A stretch of 64,000 nt of DNA, taken from contig NZ_CP101989.1 of assembly GCF_024508275.1 (NCBI RefSeq), positions 434,001 through 498,000 on the forward strand, read 5' to 3'. A program made the position numbers and the translations under genes. The stretch comes from Cellulomonas wangsupingiae. GTDB taxonomy: Bacteria; Actinomycetota; Actinomycetes; Actinomycetales; Cellulomonadaceae. Positions 36,026 through 48,393 of this stretch are shown in pieces (positions within the stretch are counted from its first letter, which is position 1; each line of letters opens with the position of its first letter). Below the pieces are notes generated by a model. The model was not told the origin of the DNA, made no database searches, and saw only the letters and a list, made by a program, of their open reading frames with translations.

Positions 36026-37879
36026 GTGACCGACGCCCCCGCCAGGCCCCTGCTCGGCGCGCACGACATCGCCGTCGACCGCGAGCGGGTGCGCCGCCGC
36101 CGGGTGATCCGCCTGTGCCTGGTGGTCCTGGCGCTCGAGGCGTACGTCGTGTGGTCGGCCCTCACCGGGCGGCCGCTCGTGGCGCTGCCCGCCGTCGACC
36201 CGCTGGTCGTCGCCCCGGTGCTGTTCTTCGTCGCGCTGATCGGGCTGCTGCTGGGCACGCAGGTGGGCGCCGGGCGCTCGCCGCACATCACGTTCCGCCC
36301 GGAGCAGGTCGACGTCACGCTCGACGACGTGGTCGGCATCGACCCGATCGTGGACGACGTGCGCCGCTCGATCGACCTGTTCCAGACGCACCGCCGGTTC
36401 GCCGACAAGATGGGGGGCACGCCGCGCCGGGGCATCCTGTTCGAGGGGCCGCCCGGGACCGGCAAGACCCTGACGGCCAAGGCGATGGCGGCCGAGGCGG
36501 GCGTGCCGTTCCTGTTCGTGTCGGCGACGAGCTTCCAGTCGATGTACTACGGCGCGACGGCCCGCAAGATCCGCGCGTACTTCAAGGCGCTGCGTGCCGC
36601 GGCCCGCAAGGAGGGTGGCGCGATCGGCTTCATCGAGGAGATCGACGCGATCGCGCTGCGCCGCGGGGGTCTGCTGGGTGCCGCGCCGACGGCCGCGTTC
36701 GTCGGGCTGCCGTCGCTCTCGGCCGTGCTCGCCGGCCAGGGCACCGGGGTGGTCCGCAACGCGATGGTCTCCGAGGGCACGGGCGGCGTGGTCAACGAGC
36801 TGCTGGTGCAGATGCAGTCGTTCGACGAGCCCGTCGGCGCCGATCGCGTCTACAACCGCCTCGTCGCCGCCGTGAACCTGCTGCTGCCGGCGCACCGCCA
36901 GCTCAGGCTGCGGCGCCCCACACGTGCGCCGCTCCTGCTCATCGCCGCGACCAACCGCGCGGACCACCTGGACCCGGCGCTGCTGCGCCCGGGCCGGTTC
37001 GACCGGCGCCTGACGTTCAACCCGCCGGACGCGCACGGGCGGCGCGCGCTCGTCGACCACTTCCTCGCCCGGCGCGCGCACCACGCGGAGCTGGACGAGC
37101 CCGCGGCCCGCGACCGCGTGGCGGCGGCGACGAGCGGGTGGACGCCCGTGATGGTCGAGCACCTGCTCGACGAGGCCCTGGTCAACGCGTTGCGGCGCGG
37201 CGACGACGAGATGCGGTTCGTGGACGTCGAGACCGCGCGCATCACCGAGCTCGTGGGCCTCGGCCACCCCGTGACGTACACGGCGGGGGAGCGCGCGCTC
37301 ATCGCGACGCACGAAGCGGGCCACGCCGTCACCGCGTGGCTCGTCGCCCCCAACCGCAACCTCGAGGTGCTGACGATCGTCAAGCGCGGGTCCGCCCTGG
37401 GGCTGCTCGCGCACGGTGACTGCGAGGAGGTCTACACGCACACGCAGTACGACCTGCGGGCGCTGGTGCAGATCGCGATGGGCGGCTGGGTCGCCGAGGA
37501 GCTGTTCTTCGGCCAGACGACGACGGGCCCGGCCTCGGACCTCGCGGCCGCCACGCGCACGGCGGCGCAGATGGTCGGCGCGGCGGGCATGACGGGGTCG
37601 CTCGTGTCCTTCGCTGCGACCGACAGGGACCTGGTCTCGGCCGTCATCGCCGACCGGTCGGCGCGCGCCCAGCTCGAGGAGGTGCTCGACAGCGCGCGGG
37701 GGACCGTGCGCCGGCTGCTGGCGAGCAACCGGGACCTCGTGGAGGCACTGCGGGACGCGCTGCTGGACCGTCACGAGCTGGTCGGCGAGGAGATCACCTC
37801 CGTGCTGGAGAAGGCCGTCGCGTCGCGTCCGGACGGGGATCGTCCGGTCCGTTCCGCGGAGCACCTGCGGATCGCCTGA
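36026..37879 (+). CDS. FtsH-like AAA+ membrane metalloprotease
   Basis: The product has 617 residues. Two membrane helices (CLVVLALEAYVVWSALTG; VVAPVLFFVALIGLLLG) sit within the first 80 residues and enclose only a very short outside loop. The AAA+ domain has Walker A GPPGTGKT (about 140), GFIEEIDAI where the usual Walker B 'IDEID' Asp is Glu, and LLRPGRFDRRLTF with the arginine finger. The peptidase domain has HEAGH (about 429) and GPASDLAAAT with the third zinc ligand. A long insertion after Walker B (RRGGLLGAAPTAAFVGLPSL) differs from classical FtsH, so this is a divergent paralog. GTG 36026 follows GAAGGG; an upstream ATG (35960) is possible. Confidence 0.88.
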   Translation: MTDAPARPLLGAHDIAVDRERVRRRRVIRLCLVVLALEAYVVWSALTGRPLVALPAVDPLVVAPVLFFVALIGLLLGTQVGAGRSPHITFRPEQVDVTLDDVVGIDPIVDDVRRSIDLFQTHRRFADKMGGTPRRGILFEGPPGTGKTLTAKAMAAEAGVPFLFVSATSFQSMYYGATARKIRAYFKALRAAARKEGGAIGFIEEIDAIALRRGGLLGAAPTAAFVGLPSLSAVLAGQGTGVVRNAMVSEGTGGVVNELLVQMQSFDEPVGADRVYNRLVAAVNLLLPAHRQLRLRRPTRAPLLLIAATNRADHLDPALLRPGRFDRRLTFNPPDAHGRRALVDHFLARRAHHAELDEPAARDRVAAATSGWTPVMVEHLLDEALVNALRRGDDEMRFVDVETARITELVGLGHPVTYTAGERALIATHEAGHAVTAWLVAPNRNLEVLTIVKRGSALGLLAHGDCEEVYTHTQYDLRALVQIAMGGWVAEELFFGQTTTGPASDLAAATRTAAQMVGAAGMTGSLVSFAATDRDLVSAVIADRSARAQLEEVLDSARGTVRRLLASNRDLVEALRDALLDRHELVGEEITSVLEKAVASRPDGDRPVRSAEHLRIA

Positions 37880-37941
37880 GCAGTCGTCGCGCCTTCGGGT
37901 GAACCTGGAGCCCAGAGGGCCCTGCGGTGCCTTTGGTCCCC

Positions 37942-37970
37942 TTGACAGCGTCCGCATCGTGAGACGATGG
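37942..37970 (+). promoter_or_regulatory. promoter with consensus -35
   Basis: TTGACA at 37942-37947 is a perfect -35 hexamer; 17 bases later CGATGG is a weak -10. It precedes the small membrane protein gene at 38025 with its AGGAG ribosome binding site. Confidence 0.45.
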
Positions 37971-38024
37971 CGGGGCCGGAGAACCCGGCCGCCGTATCCG
38001 TCGCACCTACAGGAGCGTGTTCCC

Positions 38025-38258
38025 GTGTCCGCCGCCACCTGGCACCGTCACCCGACGACAGCCGCCCCCCGTCTTCCCCTCCGCACCCGCCTGCGCCACC
38101 TCACCGAGACCGTGCGCTGGGCCCCCGCCCCGTACTTCGAGGGCACCGCACGCCAGCGCCTGCAGTACGTGGGCTACCTGCTCGGCTCCGTGCTCGTCTG
38201 GACCAGCGGCTCGCTGGTCGTCCTCGCGGCCCTCGGCCGCGCGCTCACGTCCTTCTGA
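38025..38258 (+). CDS. small single-helix membrane protein
   Basis: The product has 77 residues: a basic N-terminal half (LRTRLRHLTETVRWAPAPYF) and one C-terminal membrane helix (GSVLVWTSGSLVVLAALGRA). AGGAG lies nine bases before GTG 38025. I do not recognise a family. The 'APYFEGTARQRLQYVGYLLG' region suggests a peripheral amphipathic part before the helix. It is followed by two strong hairpins, so it forms its own transcription unit. Confidence 0.65.
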   Translation: MSAATWHRHPTTAAPRLPLRTRLRHLTETVRWAPAPYFEGTARQRLQYVGYLLGSVLVWTSGSLVVLAALGRALTSF

Positions 38259-38272
38259 GGCCACCGCCCGCA

Positions 38273-38298
38273 CCGGGTGCGCGACGAGGCGCACCCGG
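38273..38298 (+). terminator. hairpin terminator 1
   Basis: CCGGGTGCGC and GCGCACCCGG form a perfect 10-bp stem around GACGAG, 14 bases after the small membrane protein gene. Confidence 0.7.
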
Positions 38299-38333
38299 CC
38301 CGGGCGGGCCGGACCCCGGTCCGCAGCAGCTCT

Positions 38334-38367
38334 CGAGCCCGACGTCCCCCCGCGGACGTCGGGCTCG
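38334..38367. terminator. hairpin terminator 2
   Basis: CGAGCCCGACGTCC and GGACGTCGGGCTCG form a perfect 14-bp stem around CCCCGC. It follows the first hairpin within 36 bases and separates this unit from the nrd promoter region. Confidence 0.65.
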
Positions 38368-38587
38368 TGCACGTCACGTTCCGGCACGCCCGTGCGGCAA
38401 AGCCGACAACGCGCGCGAAGCGCCTGTGGACGGCCCTGGGGACACGCCGCCGTTCGGTGTGCACACGGCTGTGGGTCGCCGCGGCGTGTCGGGTGGCGGA
38501 CGCACGTCGCCGCACGTCAGGGGGCGGTCCCGGCGTCCACAGGGAGTGCGCGAAGCTGCGCACAGGGTGAAGAACGACACGTCTGTA
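38368..38587. other. intergenic region before nrd promoter
   Basis: No gene is seen in this stretch. It contains many CACACGGC/GTGTGC-type steps and leads into the candidate NrdR sites. It probably holds the distal part of the nrdHIEF control region. Confidence 0.25.
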
Positions 38588-38635
38588 ACACAACACCTAG
38601 TGGCGGCTTGCTATGTCAGACCCCAGGTGTAGTGT
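38588..38635. promoter_or_regulatory. candidate NrdR box pair
   Basis: ACACAACACCTAGTGG (38588-38603) and, on the opposite strand, ACACTACACCTGGGGT (38635-38620) share ACAC-A/T-ACACCT and lie with centres 32 bases apart, about three helical turns. That is the arrangement of NrdR boxes before class I ribonucleotide reductase genes, here 178 bases before nrdH. The match to the published consensus is partial, and nrdR itself is not in the window. Confidence 0.5.
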
Positions 38636-38812
38636 CTAGACAGACGGCTCGCCCCGAACCACACGGGGGTCACGCGGACCTCGTCAGCAGCTCGGCAAGC
38701 CCCCTCGCGGGGGTGCCGGCTGACCGGCGAGGGCGACGCAGGACCTCCGGCCCCCGGGTGTCGCGGCCGCGACGGTGAACACACGACGACCACACAGCTC
38801 GGGGGAGCAGAC

Positions 38813-39058
38813 ATGACCATCACGGTGTACAGCAAGCCGGCATGCGTGCAGTGCACGGCCACGTACCGCGCCCTGGACAAGCTCGGCCACGACTACACGG
38901 TGGTCGACATCTCGCAGGACGCCGACGCGCGTGACTACGTCATGTCGCTCGGCCACCTGCAGGCGCCCGTCGTCGTCGCAGGCGGCGAGAACTGGTCGGG
39001 CTACCGCCCGGACCGCATCAAGGCGCTCGCGGACAAGCTGGCGACGCAGGTCGCCTGA
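38813..39058 (+). CDS. nrdH: glutaredoxin-like protein NrdH
   Basis: The product has 81 residues. [20 protein letters not shown] holds the redox CxxC (CVQC at residues 11-14). The conserved QAPVVV cis-proline block and [13 protein letters not shown]-terminus are present. NrdH supplies electrons to the NrdE/NrdF ribonucleotide reductase and is itself reduced by thioredoxin reductase. GGGGGAG lies before ATG 38813. It is the first gene of nrdHIEF. Confidence 0.97.
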   Translation: MTITVYSKPACVQCTATYRALDKLGHDYTVVDISQDADARDYVMSLGHLQAPVVVAGGENWSGYRPDRIKALADKLATQVA

Positions 39059-39625
39059 CACCACCGACGGGCCCCCGGCGGCCCGTCGCCCCGGACGCCC
39101 CGGGCCGACGCACGGCTCACGCCGCGTCGGCCCGGCAGGCTTTCGCCGAGCGGTCGACCGGTATGCGAGGCAGCCGCGGTGCGTCCGGACCCGGTCGGTG
39201 ACGACGAGCAGCACGACGACACGGACAGGGAGGGCGGCGATGGACAACCTCGTCTACTTCTCCTCCGCGTCGGGCAACACCCACCGCTTCGTGCAGAAGC
39301 TCGGCCTGGGGGCGCGGCGCATCCCGCTGCGGCCCACGGACGAGTTCCTGCACGTCAGCGCGCCGTACGTGCTCGTGCTGCCGACCTACGGGGGCGGCAA
39401 CGAGGGCGGCGCGGTGCCACGGCAGGTCGTCAAGTTCCTCAACGACGAGGACAACCGTGCGCTGATCCGCGGCGTCATCGCGGCCGGCAACACGAACTTC
39501 GGTGAGGCGTACTGCATCGCCGGCGACATCGTGGCCTCCAAGTGCCACGTGCCGTACCTGTACGCCTTCGAGCTCATGGGAACCACAGAGGACGTCACCC
39601 GCGTCCGCGAGGGATTGGGAAGATT

Positions 39626-42803
<3,178 letters not shown>

Positions 42804-42846
42804 GCGGAGGATGAGGCGGCTCCGGCCGCTGGTCCTGAGACAACGA

Positions 42847-42870
42847 ACGCCCGACTGGCAGGTCGGGCGT
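42847..42870 (+). terminator. hairpin after nrdF (element side)
   Basis: ACGCCCGAC and GTCGGGCGT form a perfect 9-bp stem around TGGCAG, 47 bases after the nrdF stop. It differs from the 16-bp hairpin after repeat copy B, which is probably the original nrdF terminator. Confidence 0.6.
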
Positions 42871-42966
42871 CCGAGGCACACGAGAGGCTCGTGCTGGGGT
42901 GCTACCCACGCAGGAGAACACCTCGACGTGCCGCTGTGCAAGCCGGCACGGGAGGAGGTGATCAAG

Positions 42967-43104
42967 TTGGCACGAAACACCCGGCAGACCGGTGCTAAGG
43001 CCGCCTCGGCCGCGAGCAAGGTCCTGGCGAACCCGAAGTCGTCGAAGGCGGCGAAGTCCGCTGCAGCGTCCGCCCTGTCCCAGAGCCCGAAGCGGGGTCG
43101 CTGA
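42967..43104 (+). CDS. small basic Ala/Lys/Ser-rich protein
   Basis: From TTG 42967 the frame encodes 45 residues beginning ARNTRQTGAKAASAASKVLA and ending SALSQSPKRGR. GGAGGAGGTGATC lies eight bases upstream. Very similar tiny 'AASxASKVLxxPxxSKAAKSAAGSALSQ' proteins are common in actinobacteria, with no known function; the composition suggests nucleic acid binding. GTG 42958 in the same frame is an alternative start. It lies within the island, just after the nrdF end. Confidence 0.7.
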   Translation: MARNTRQTGAKAASAASKVLANPKSSKAAKSAAASALSQSPKRGR

Positions 43105-43463
43105 ACAGTACGGCGGGCCGCCGAGCAGTCGAAGCGGCCCGCCATCTGCCGTTCCCGCCGCCAATGGGCTCAGCCGCCGCTCGTGATCTCCGACGTCGAC
43201 GGTGGCGTCGGAGTCGATAGGGCGTGCAACTCATCGCACATGCTCGCGCGTGCTCACATATCGCGCGGCATGGACGCGGGTGCGCGCCGAAGGCGAGGCG
43301 CCGAGGAAGTCAGGGGCGGGCCGCGCTGAGCCCTTTCTCGACTCGCCCGAACGACAGGGCATGTAACACAAGCAGCAGTGCTCGGGTCTCCAGTCGACCG
43401 CTACCTGCGACCGGAGCGCTGCGACCTCGTGTCAGTTCCCATCGGTAGAAAGGAGGTGTGGCC
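43105..43463. other. intergenic region before CBASS genes
   Basis: No gene is supported. Lower GC stretches near 43353-43382 and the AGAAAGGAGG ribosome binding site at 43447-43456 belong to the CBASS promoter region. ACGCGGG/CGGGTGCGCG repeats near 43270 are weak. No integrase or excisionase frame is seen. Confidence 0.3.
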
Positions 43464-44651
43464 GTGGCCGAGATCAGACGTGACACCGAGGTTGCGCGCA
43501 CTGCGCTGGCCCGCGGGGTCGAACTGCGTGTGTGGGTCAAGGCCGCGGGCCGCTGTGTTCTGTGCGCGGCGTACCTGCTCGACGAGCGCACGTGGCACAT
43601 CCACACCACCAAGGTCGGAGAGGTCGCACACATCGTCGGCGCGTCCTCGGGACCGAAGTCGCCGCGTGGCAACAGCCCGCTTGACGAGGAGGCCCGCGCT
43701 GCCGAGTCGAACCTGATGCTGCTCTGCCACGCATGTCATCGGATGGTGGACGACCCGCAGAACGTCGAGATCTGGACCGAGGGCGTGCTGTCCCAGCGCA
43801 AGGAGGAGCACGAGGCGCGCGTCCGCCGTGTCACTGACTTCTCGACCCTGCAGCGCACCCTCGTGGTGACCACCGAGAGCACGGTCCGGTCCGAGCGCGT
43901 CACCGTCGGAAGCCGGCAGATCACCCACGCTCTCGTCGAGGAAGGTCTGACCGCGCACATGGACGGGGGCCTGCGGAGCGACATCTGCGTCAAGCTCCCG
44001 GAAGCCCTCGACGACCCGTCCGACTGGGCCTACGCGATGAAGACCATCGTGGCCCAGGTGCGGAAGATCAGGAGGAGCATCGAACAGGGCGCCGATGCCG
44101 ACCTGTCGGTGTTCGCGCTCGCGCCGATCCCGCTGCTGATGAACCTGGGTGCCCTGCTGGACGACACCACGACGGTCCGGGTGTTCGACCGGCACCGTGA
44201 CGACCACGAGGCCAGGGCGTGGATGTGGCGAACCCGGCGAGAGGGACCCCCGGTTAAGTTCGACATCGACGTTCCGCGCGACGCATCCGCCACCGAACTG
44301 GTCATCGAGGTCGCCGTCTCGGGGACCGCGCGAGTCGGCCGACTGCCTGAGGATGTCGAGCCGCTGCCGCGCGCACGTATGGCCCTCACTGGGCAGGACG
44401 CCCGCGCAGGCGTGCTGGAGACGCGCGCGGACCTCGATGCCGCGTCCGCGGCATGGACGAGATCCCTCGCCCTCGTCGAGGAGCGGTGCCCGAACGTCCG
44501 GACCCTGCACGTCGTCGCATCCGTGCCCGCGAGCCTCGCGGTCCGCATGGGTCGCGCGCGCATGCGCGCGGCACACCCGGCCTTCGTGGTCTACCAACTG
44601 GCGAACGGTACGTACATGCCCACCCCCACGATCACCGACCCGGTTGAGTAG
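43464..44651 (+). CDS. cap5: CBASS effector Cap5 (HNH nuclease fused to SAVED)
   Basis: The product has 395 residues. The N-terminal HNH domain (about 20-115) has CVLCAAYL, VGEVAHIVGASSGPKSPRGN, and SNLMLLCHACHRMVDDPQ with zinc-like Cys and catalytic His. A SAVED domain fills the rest (SVFALAPIPLLMNLGALLDD; FDIDVPRDASATELVIEVAV; VASVPASLAVRMGRARMRA). Cap5 enzymes are activated by cyclic oligonucleotide binding to SAVED and degrade double-stranded DNA of the infected cell. GTG 43464 has the AGGAGG box seven bases upstream; GTG 43458 would be too close. A 10-bp gap separates it from the CD-NTase gene. Confidence 0.92.
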   Translation: MAEIRRDTEVARTALARGVELRVWVKAAGRCVLCAAYLLDERTWHIHTTKVGEVAHIVGASSGPKSPRGNSPLDEEARAAESNLMLLCHACHRMVDDPQNVEIWTEGVLSQRKEEHEARVRRVTDFSTLQRTLVVTTESTVRSERVTVGSRQITHALVEEGLTAHMDGGLRSDICVKLPEALDDPSDWAYAMKTIVAQVRKIRRSIEQGADADLSVFALAPIPLLMNLGALLDDTTTVRVFDRHRDDHEARAWMWRTRREGPPVKFDIDVPRDASATELVIEVAVSGTARVGRLPEDVEPLPRARMALTGQDARAGVLETRADLDAASAAWTRSLALVEERCPNVRTLHVVASVPASLAVRMGRARMRAAHPAFVVYQLANGTYMPTPTITDPVE

Positions 44652-44661
44652 GAGAACGACG

Positions 44662-45645
44662 ATGGAGCAGGTCAAGCACTTCGACACGCTGCTGCGTGAC
44701 ACGGTCAACCTCCCGCAGTGGCGACTGGACCAGCTCGACGACCGCGTCGAAACCATCTTCGGGGTGCTTCGCAGCGACGCCGAGGTCGGCGCCCTCGTCA
44801 CGGGGAAGACCAAGCAAGGCTCCTGGGCCCACCGCATGATCATCAAGCCCCCGAAGGCCCAGGAGTACGACGCCGACGTCCTGATCCACATGACTGCGAA
44901 CCCCGACTGGGAGAGCGACAAGGGTCGCTACATCTCCTCGCTCAAGCGGGCGCTCGAGCGCTCCGGCTACCAGGGCAAGGTCACGATGAAGACGCGGTGC
45001 GTGCGCGTGCAGTACGCCAACGAGTGTCACGTCGACCTGGTCCCGTACGTGGACACCCCCTGGGGGCAGCGGATCGTGAACCGCCAGACCGGCGAGTGGG
45101 AGGACTCCGACCCAGCGGGCTACACCGCCTGGATGAAGAAGCGCGATGAGATCACCCACAGCAACTTCCGCCGCTCCGTGCGCCTGCTGAAGTACCTGCG
45201 CGACCACAAGAACTCATTCACCGGCACCCCGTCGATCATCCTGACGACTCTGCTCGGCAATCAGGCGGACTCGCTCAAGGAGTTCGTACAGCCGGGCGCG
45301 TACAAGAACGTGCCCGTGACGCTCGTGGCGCTCATGGAGTCGCTCGACGACTGGCTGCAAGCCAGGCCGCTGATGCCGGACGTCGTCGACCCATCGTCGC
45401 CGCAAACGACGTTCAACCACCGGTGGTCGCAAAACTCCTACAGCTTCTTCCGTGCTCGGATCCACGCCCACGCCGCTCAGATGCGCGACTCGCTCGACGA
45501 GCCGGACGCCGAGGAGAGCACCCGGAAGTGGCGTGCCCTGTTCGGCGACGGTTTCGGGTTTGCGACTACGACGACGGCATCAGCCAGCCCGTTCGTCGTC
45601 GCCGGCGCCGCCCCGAGCAACGGCCGCGTCGGCCGTGCCGGGTGA
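44662..45645 (+). CDS. cdnD: CBASS CD-NTase
   Basis: The product has 327 residues. GSWAHRMIIKPPKAQEYDAD and VLIHM give the G-S...E-x-D-A-D nucleotidyltransferase active site (about residues 54-75); YANECHVDLVPYVDT supplies the third acidic residue. HSNFRRSVRLLKYLRDHKNS is the helical C-terminal block of CD-NTases. The protein ends GRVGRAG; a C-terminal Gly is what Cap2 needs to conjugate CD-NTase to a target. The product nucleotide cannot be told from sequence; clade D is a guess from the pairing with Cap5. Its stop overlaps the Cap2 start (GTGA). Confidence 0.9.
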   Translation: MEQVKHFDTLLRDTVNLPQWRLDQLDDRVETIFGVLRSDAEVGALVTGKTKQGSWAHRMIIKPPKAQEYDADVLIHMTANPDWESDKGRYISSLKRALERSGYQGKVTMKTRCVRVQYANECHVDLVPYVDTPWGQRIVNRQTGEWEDSDPAGYTAWMKKRDEITHSNFRRSVRLLKYLRDHKNSFTGTPSIILTTLLGNQADSLKEFVQPGAYKNVPVTLVALMESLDDWLQARPLMPDVVDPSSPQTTFNHRWSQNSYSFFRARIHAHAAQMRDSLDEPDAEESTRKWRALFGDGFGFATTTTASASPFVVAGAAPSNGRVGRAG

Positions 45646-47292
45646 ACCGCCGTGACCCTCTCGGTACCCCGTACCAGGAGGGATTCCTCGCCGATCTGCG
45701 TGAGCTGCAGCGTGAGTCCCCAAAGACCCTCGTGCAAGTCGCCCGCGGGGCGCTGAACGGTGACCTTCTGAAGGTTCGGCTGCGCTTGGCGACAGGAAGC
45801 ATGAGCCGGTCACCGGGCGGTATGGAGGCACACGACATCGAGGATCTCGTCGTCCTGATCCCGTCGAGTCCTCTCGCCCCGCCAGTCGTCGGCGTCACGC
45901 ACGACCGGTTCCTCGGTGTCCCGCACGTTCTGAGCGACGGCCAGCTCTGTGTCTACCTCGACCCCGCACGGGAGTGGAACCCGCTCGTTGGCGCGCGCGG
46001 CTTCCTCGACCGGCTGTTCCGGTGGTTCGAAGACGCACTTGCGGATCGGTTCGACGCGGACACCGCTCTGTTCCACGCGGTCGGCGGACTCCAGTACGCT
46101 CACGGCAACGCGGAACCGGTCGTGTGCAGGGAAGAGTTCGACGACCCGCGCCGCCTCTCCTTGGCGTGGCTCAGCCGCCATGGAGCGAACGCCCGCCTCG
46201 ACCTGCACCGAACGCAACGACGCCCGGAGGACGAGCGCGTCCTCGTCCTGCGGATGCCCGGGCCCCTATACACCGGAGCGGGCCGCAGCGTGTATGAGGT
46301 GCTCCGCGAGCTCGGCGAGCCCGACGCGGCGTCCGCCCTGCGCGCCTTGCAGGCGCGTGTCGCGCGTCGGCGCAGCGACGAGGCTGGGTCCGTCCACCTC
46401 GTCGTGAATGTTCCGCACCCAGCATCGACGGTCACCTCCCTGCTCGTCGGGCAGGTGGACCTGCGAGACGCGGCTGACATGTCAGTCTGTGACCGTCCCA
46501 TCGAGTGGTGCCGTCTGTACGACGAGCGACCGTCGATCTCCACCCGTCGAGACAAGGACCGTCCCGTGAACGCCTTCCACCAGTCCGACGTCGTAATCCT
46601 CGGCTGCGGAGGGCTCGGCTCCTGGATCGCTGAGTACCTAGTGCGCGCCGGGTGCCGGTCGATCAACCTTGTCGATTACGGAGCTGTCAGTGGTGGACAC
46701 CTCGTAAGGCAGAACTTTACGGAAGCGGATGTCACCGACGCGAAGGCCTCCGCCCTGGCAGAGCACTTGCGAGCGATCAACCCGGACCTCAAGGTCACCG
46801 CGAGCGTCGGTTCCACCCTCAGCCCTGATGCACTGGATGTGTTGACGGGGGGCGGCTTCATCATCGACGCCACCGTCTCCAACGCGATGGCCACCTATCT
46901 CAGCCTGCTCGACGTCAGTTCCTTTGAGCGGCGGGCCTTCGTCGCCCAGGTTGCGACCGACGTGGCCACCGGATCGCTCGGCATGGTGGTCGTGGCGGCC
47001 CCGGGAACTGAAGTACCGACGGTCGACACGGCGGCGGGCGTTCATGTCACCGCCACCGGAGAGCTCGAGGCGTACCGCACGTTCTGGGAAGTAAGCGAGG
47101 ACGACGAGCTCGTCCCGGCCCGTGGCTGCTCTGTGCCGACGTTCCACGGATCGGCCGCTGACCTCGCGGCCGTCGCCGCGATCCAGATAAACATCATCGG
47201 CAGGCACGCGGGCCAGCAGACCTCCGGAACCTACCTGTTCGCGCTTCCCCACACAGGAGTCGCCCCGGGCTACGTCTTTTTGCCCCACCAGA

Positions 47293-47309
<17 letters not shown>
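45642..47309 (+). CDS. cap2: CBASS Cap2, E2-E1 fusion
   Basis: The product has 555 residues. The E2-like N-terminal part carries PHVLSDGQLCVYLDPAREWN with the catalytic Cys (about 107). The E1/ThiF part has VVILGCGGLGSWIAEYLVRA (about 316), then RSINLVDYGAVSGGHLVRQN and the adenylation Cys in PARGCSVPTFHGSAADLAAV (about 497). Cap2 works like ubiquitin E1/E2 to attach the CD-NTase C-terminus to a target and prime it. Codon use is visibly less G/C-biased than in core genes (for example near 46670-46730), consistent with transfer. The partner peptidase Cap3 is not found. Confidence 0.92.
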
Positions 47310-47702
<393 letters not shown>

Positions 47703-47715
47703 CTGCTCAACATTG

Positions 47716-47751
47716 CCGCGGCCCCGTGACCTGCTGGTCACGGGGCCGCGG
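47716..47751 (+). terminator. original nrdF terminator
   Basis: CCGCGGCCCCGTGACC and GGTCACGGGGCCGCGG form a perfect 16-bp stem around TGCT. It lies directly after repeat copy B and is much stronger than the hairpin after the intact nrdF. Confidence 0.85.
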
Positions 47752-47857
47752 TGCTGTGAGGGACGGCCTGCTCCGCGGCCCGCGCGCTGCGGCGAAGGTC
47801 CGCGCCGCACGGGACTCGTGCATACGCTGGTGGCACAGTGATACCAGGGAGGTCGGC

Positions 47858-48064
47858 ATGTCGACGATGTCGTTGCGCATGAGCGACGAGGACAGCGCGC
47901 TGCTGCGACGCCTCGCGGAGCGCGAGAACCGGTCGATGAACGACACGGCGATCCTCGCGATCCGCCGGTTGGCCGAGCAGACCGTCGTCGAGGACGCCTA
48001 CGCCGACGCGGTCTCGAAAGTCGCCGAGCGCGACGCCACCCTGCTCGACCTGCTGTCCCGGTGA
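47858..48064 (+). CDS. ribbon-helix-helix antitoxin of broken Doc cassette
   Basis: The product has 68 residues: MSTMSLRMSDEDSALLRRLA (RHH strand and helix), RENRSMNDTAILAIRRLAEQ, and a C-terminal toxin-neutralising tail (ERDATLLDLLSR). It is nearly identical to the antitoxin at 51632-51838, differing at few residues. AGGGAGG lies before ATG 47858, and the partial dyad TGGCACAG/TGATACCA at 47831-47846 is the likely autoregulatory operator. Its toxin partner is broken. Confidence 0.85.
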   Translation: MSTMSLRMSDEDSALLRRLAERENRSMNDTAILAIRRLAEQTVVEDAYADAVSKVAERDATLLDLLSR

Positions 48065-48256
48065 GCGTCTGGTACCCGACCCTCGACACGGCGACTGTCG
48101 TGGCTCCTCGTAGCGTCGTTCTACGAGGTGAACGGGTACTCCCTCGTCGTCGACCCGCACGACGGCGACGGGTTCATCCGCGCAGTCGGGGGTGACGACC
48201 ACCTGACGCTCGACGCCGTCGCCGACTGGTTGTCGGCGCACGCCGTCGCGCACTGA
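48061..48256 (+). pseudogene. doc toxin with internal deletion
   Basis: GTG 48061 overlaps the antitoxin stop and opens SVWYPTLDTA like the intact paralog at 51835. Then about 190 bases are missing: the sequence jumps out of frame to LSWLLVASFYEVNGYSLVVD and IRAVGGDDHLTLDAVADWLS with the stop at 48256. The Fic motif (HPLHDGNER in the paralog) lies in the deleted part, so no active toxin is made. Confidence 0.85.
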
Positions 48257-48393
48257 CGGCTGGGCGCGCGCGACGCGTCGCACGGTGGCGCAGGCGCGGA
48301 TCGATGCGTCGGCGGTCGTGGTGGGCGAGCGGTGTCGGGTCGGGCGTGCGCCGCGTAGCGTCGTGGGACACCGATCCCCGCGAGGAGAGCCCC

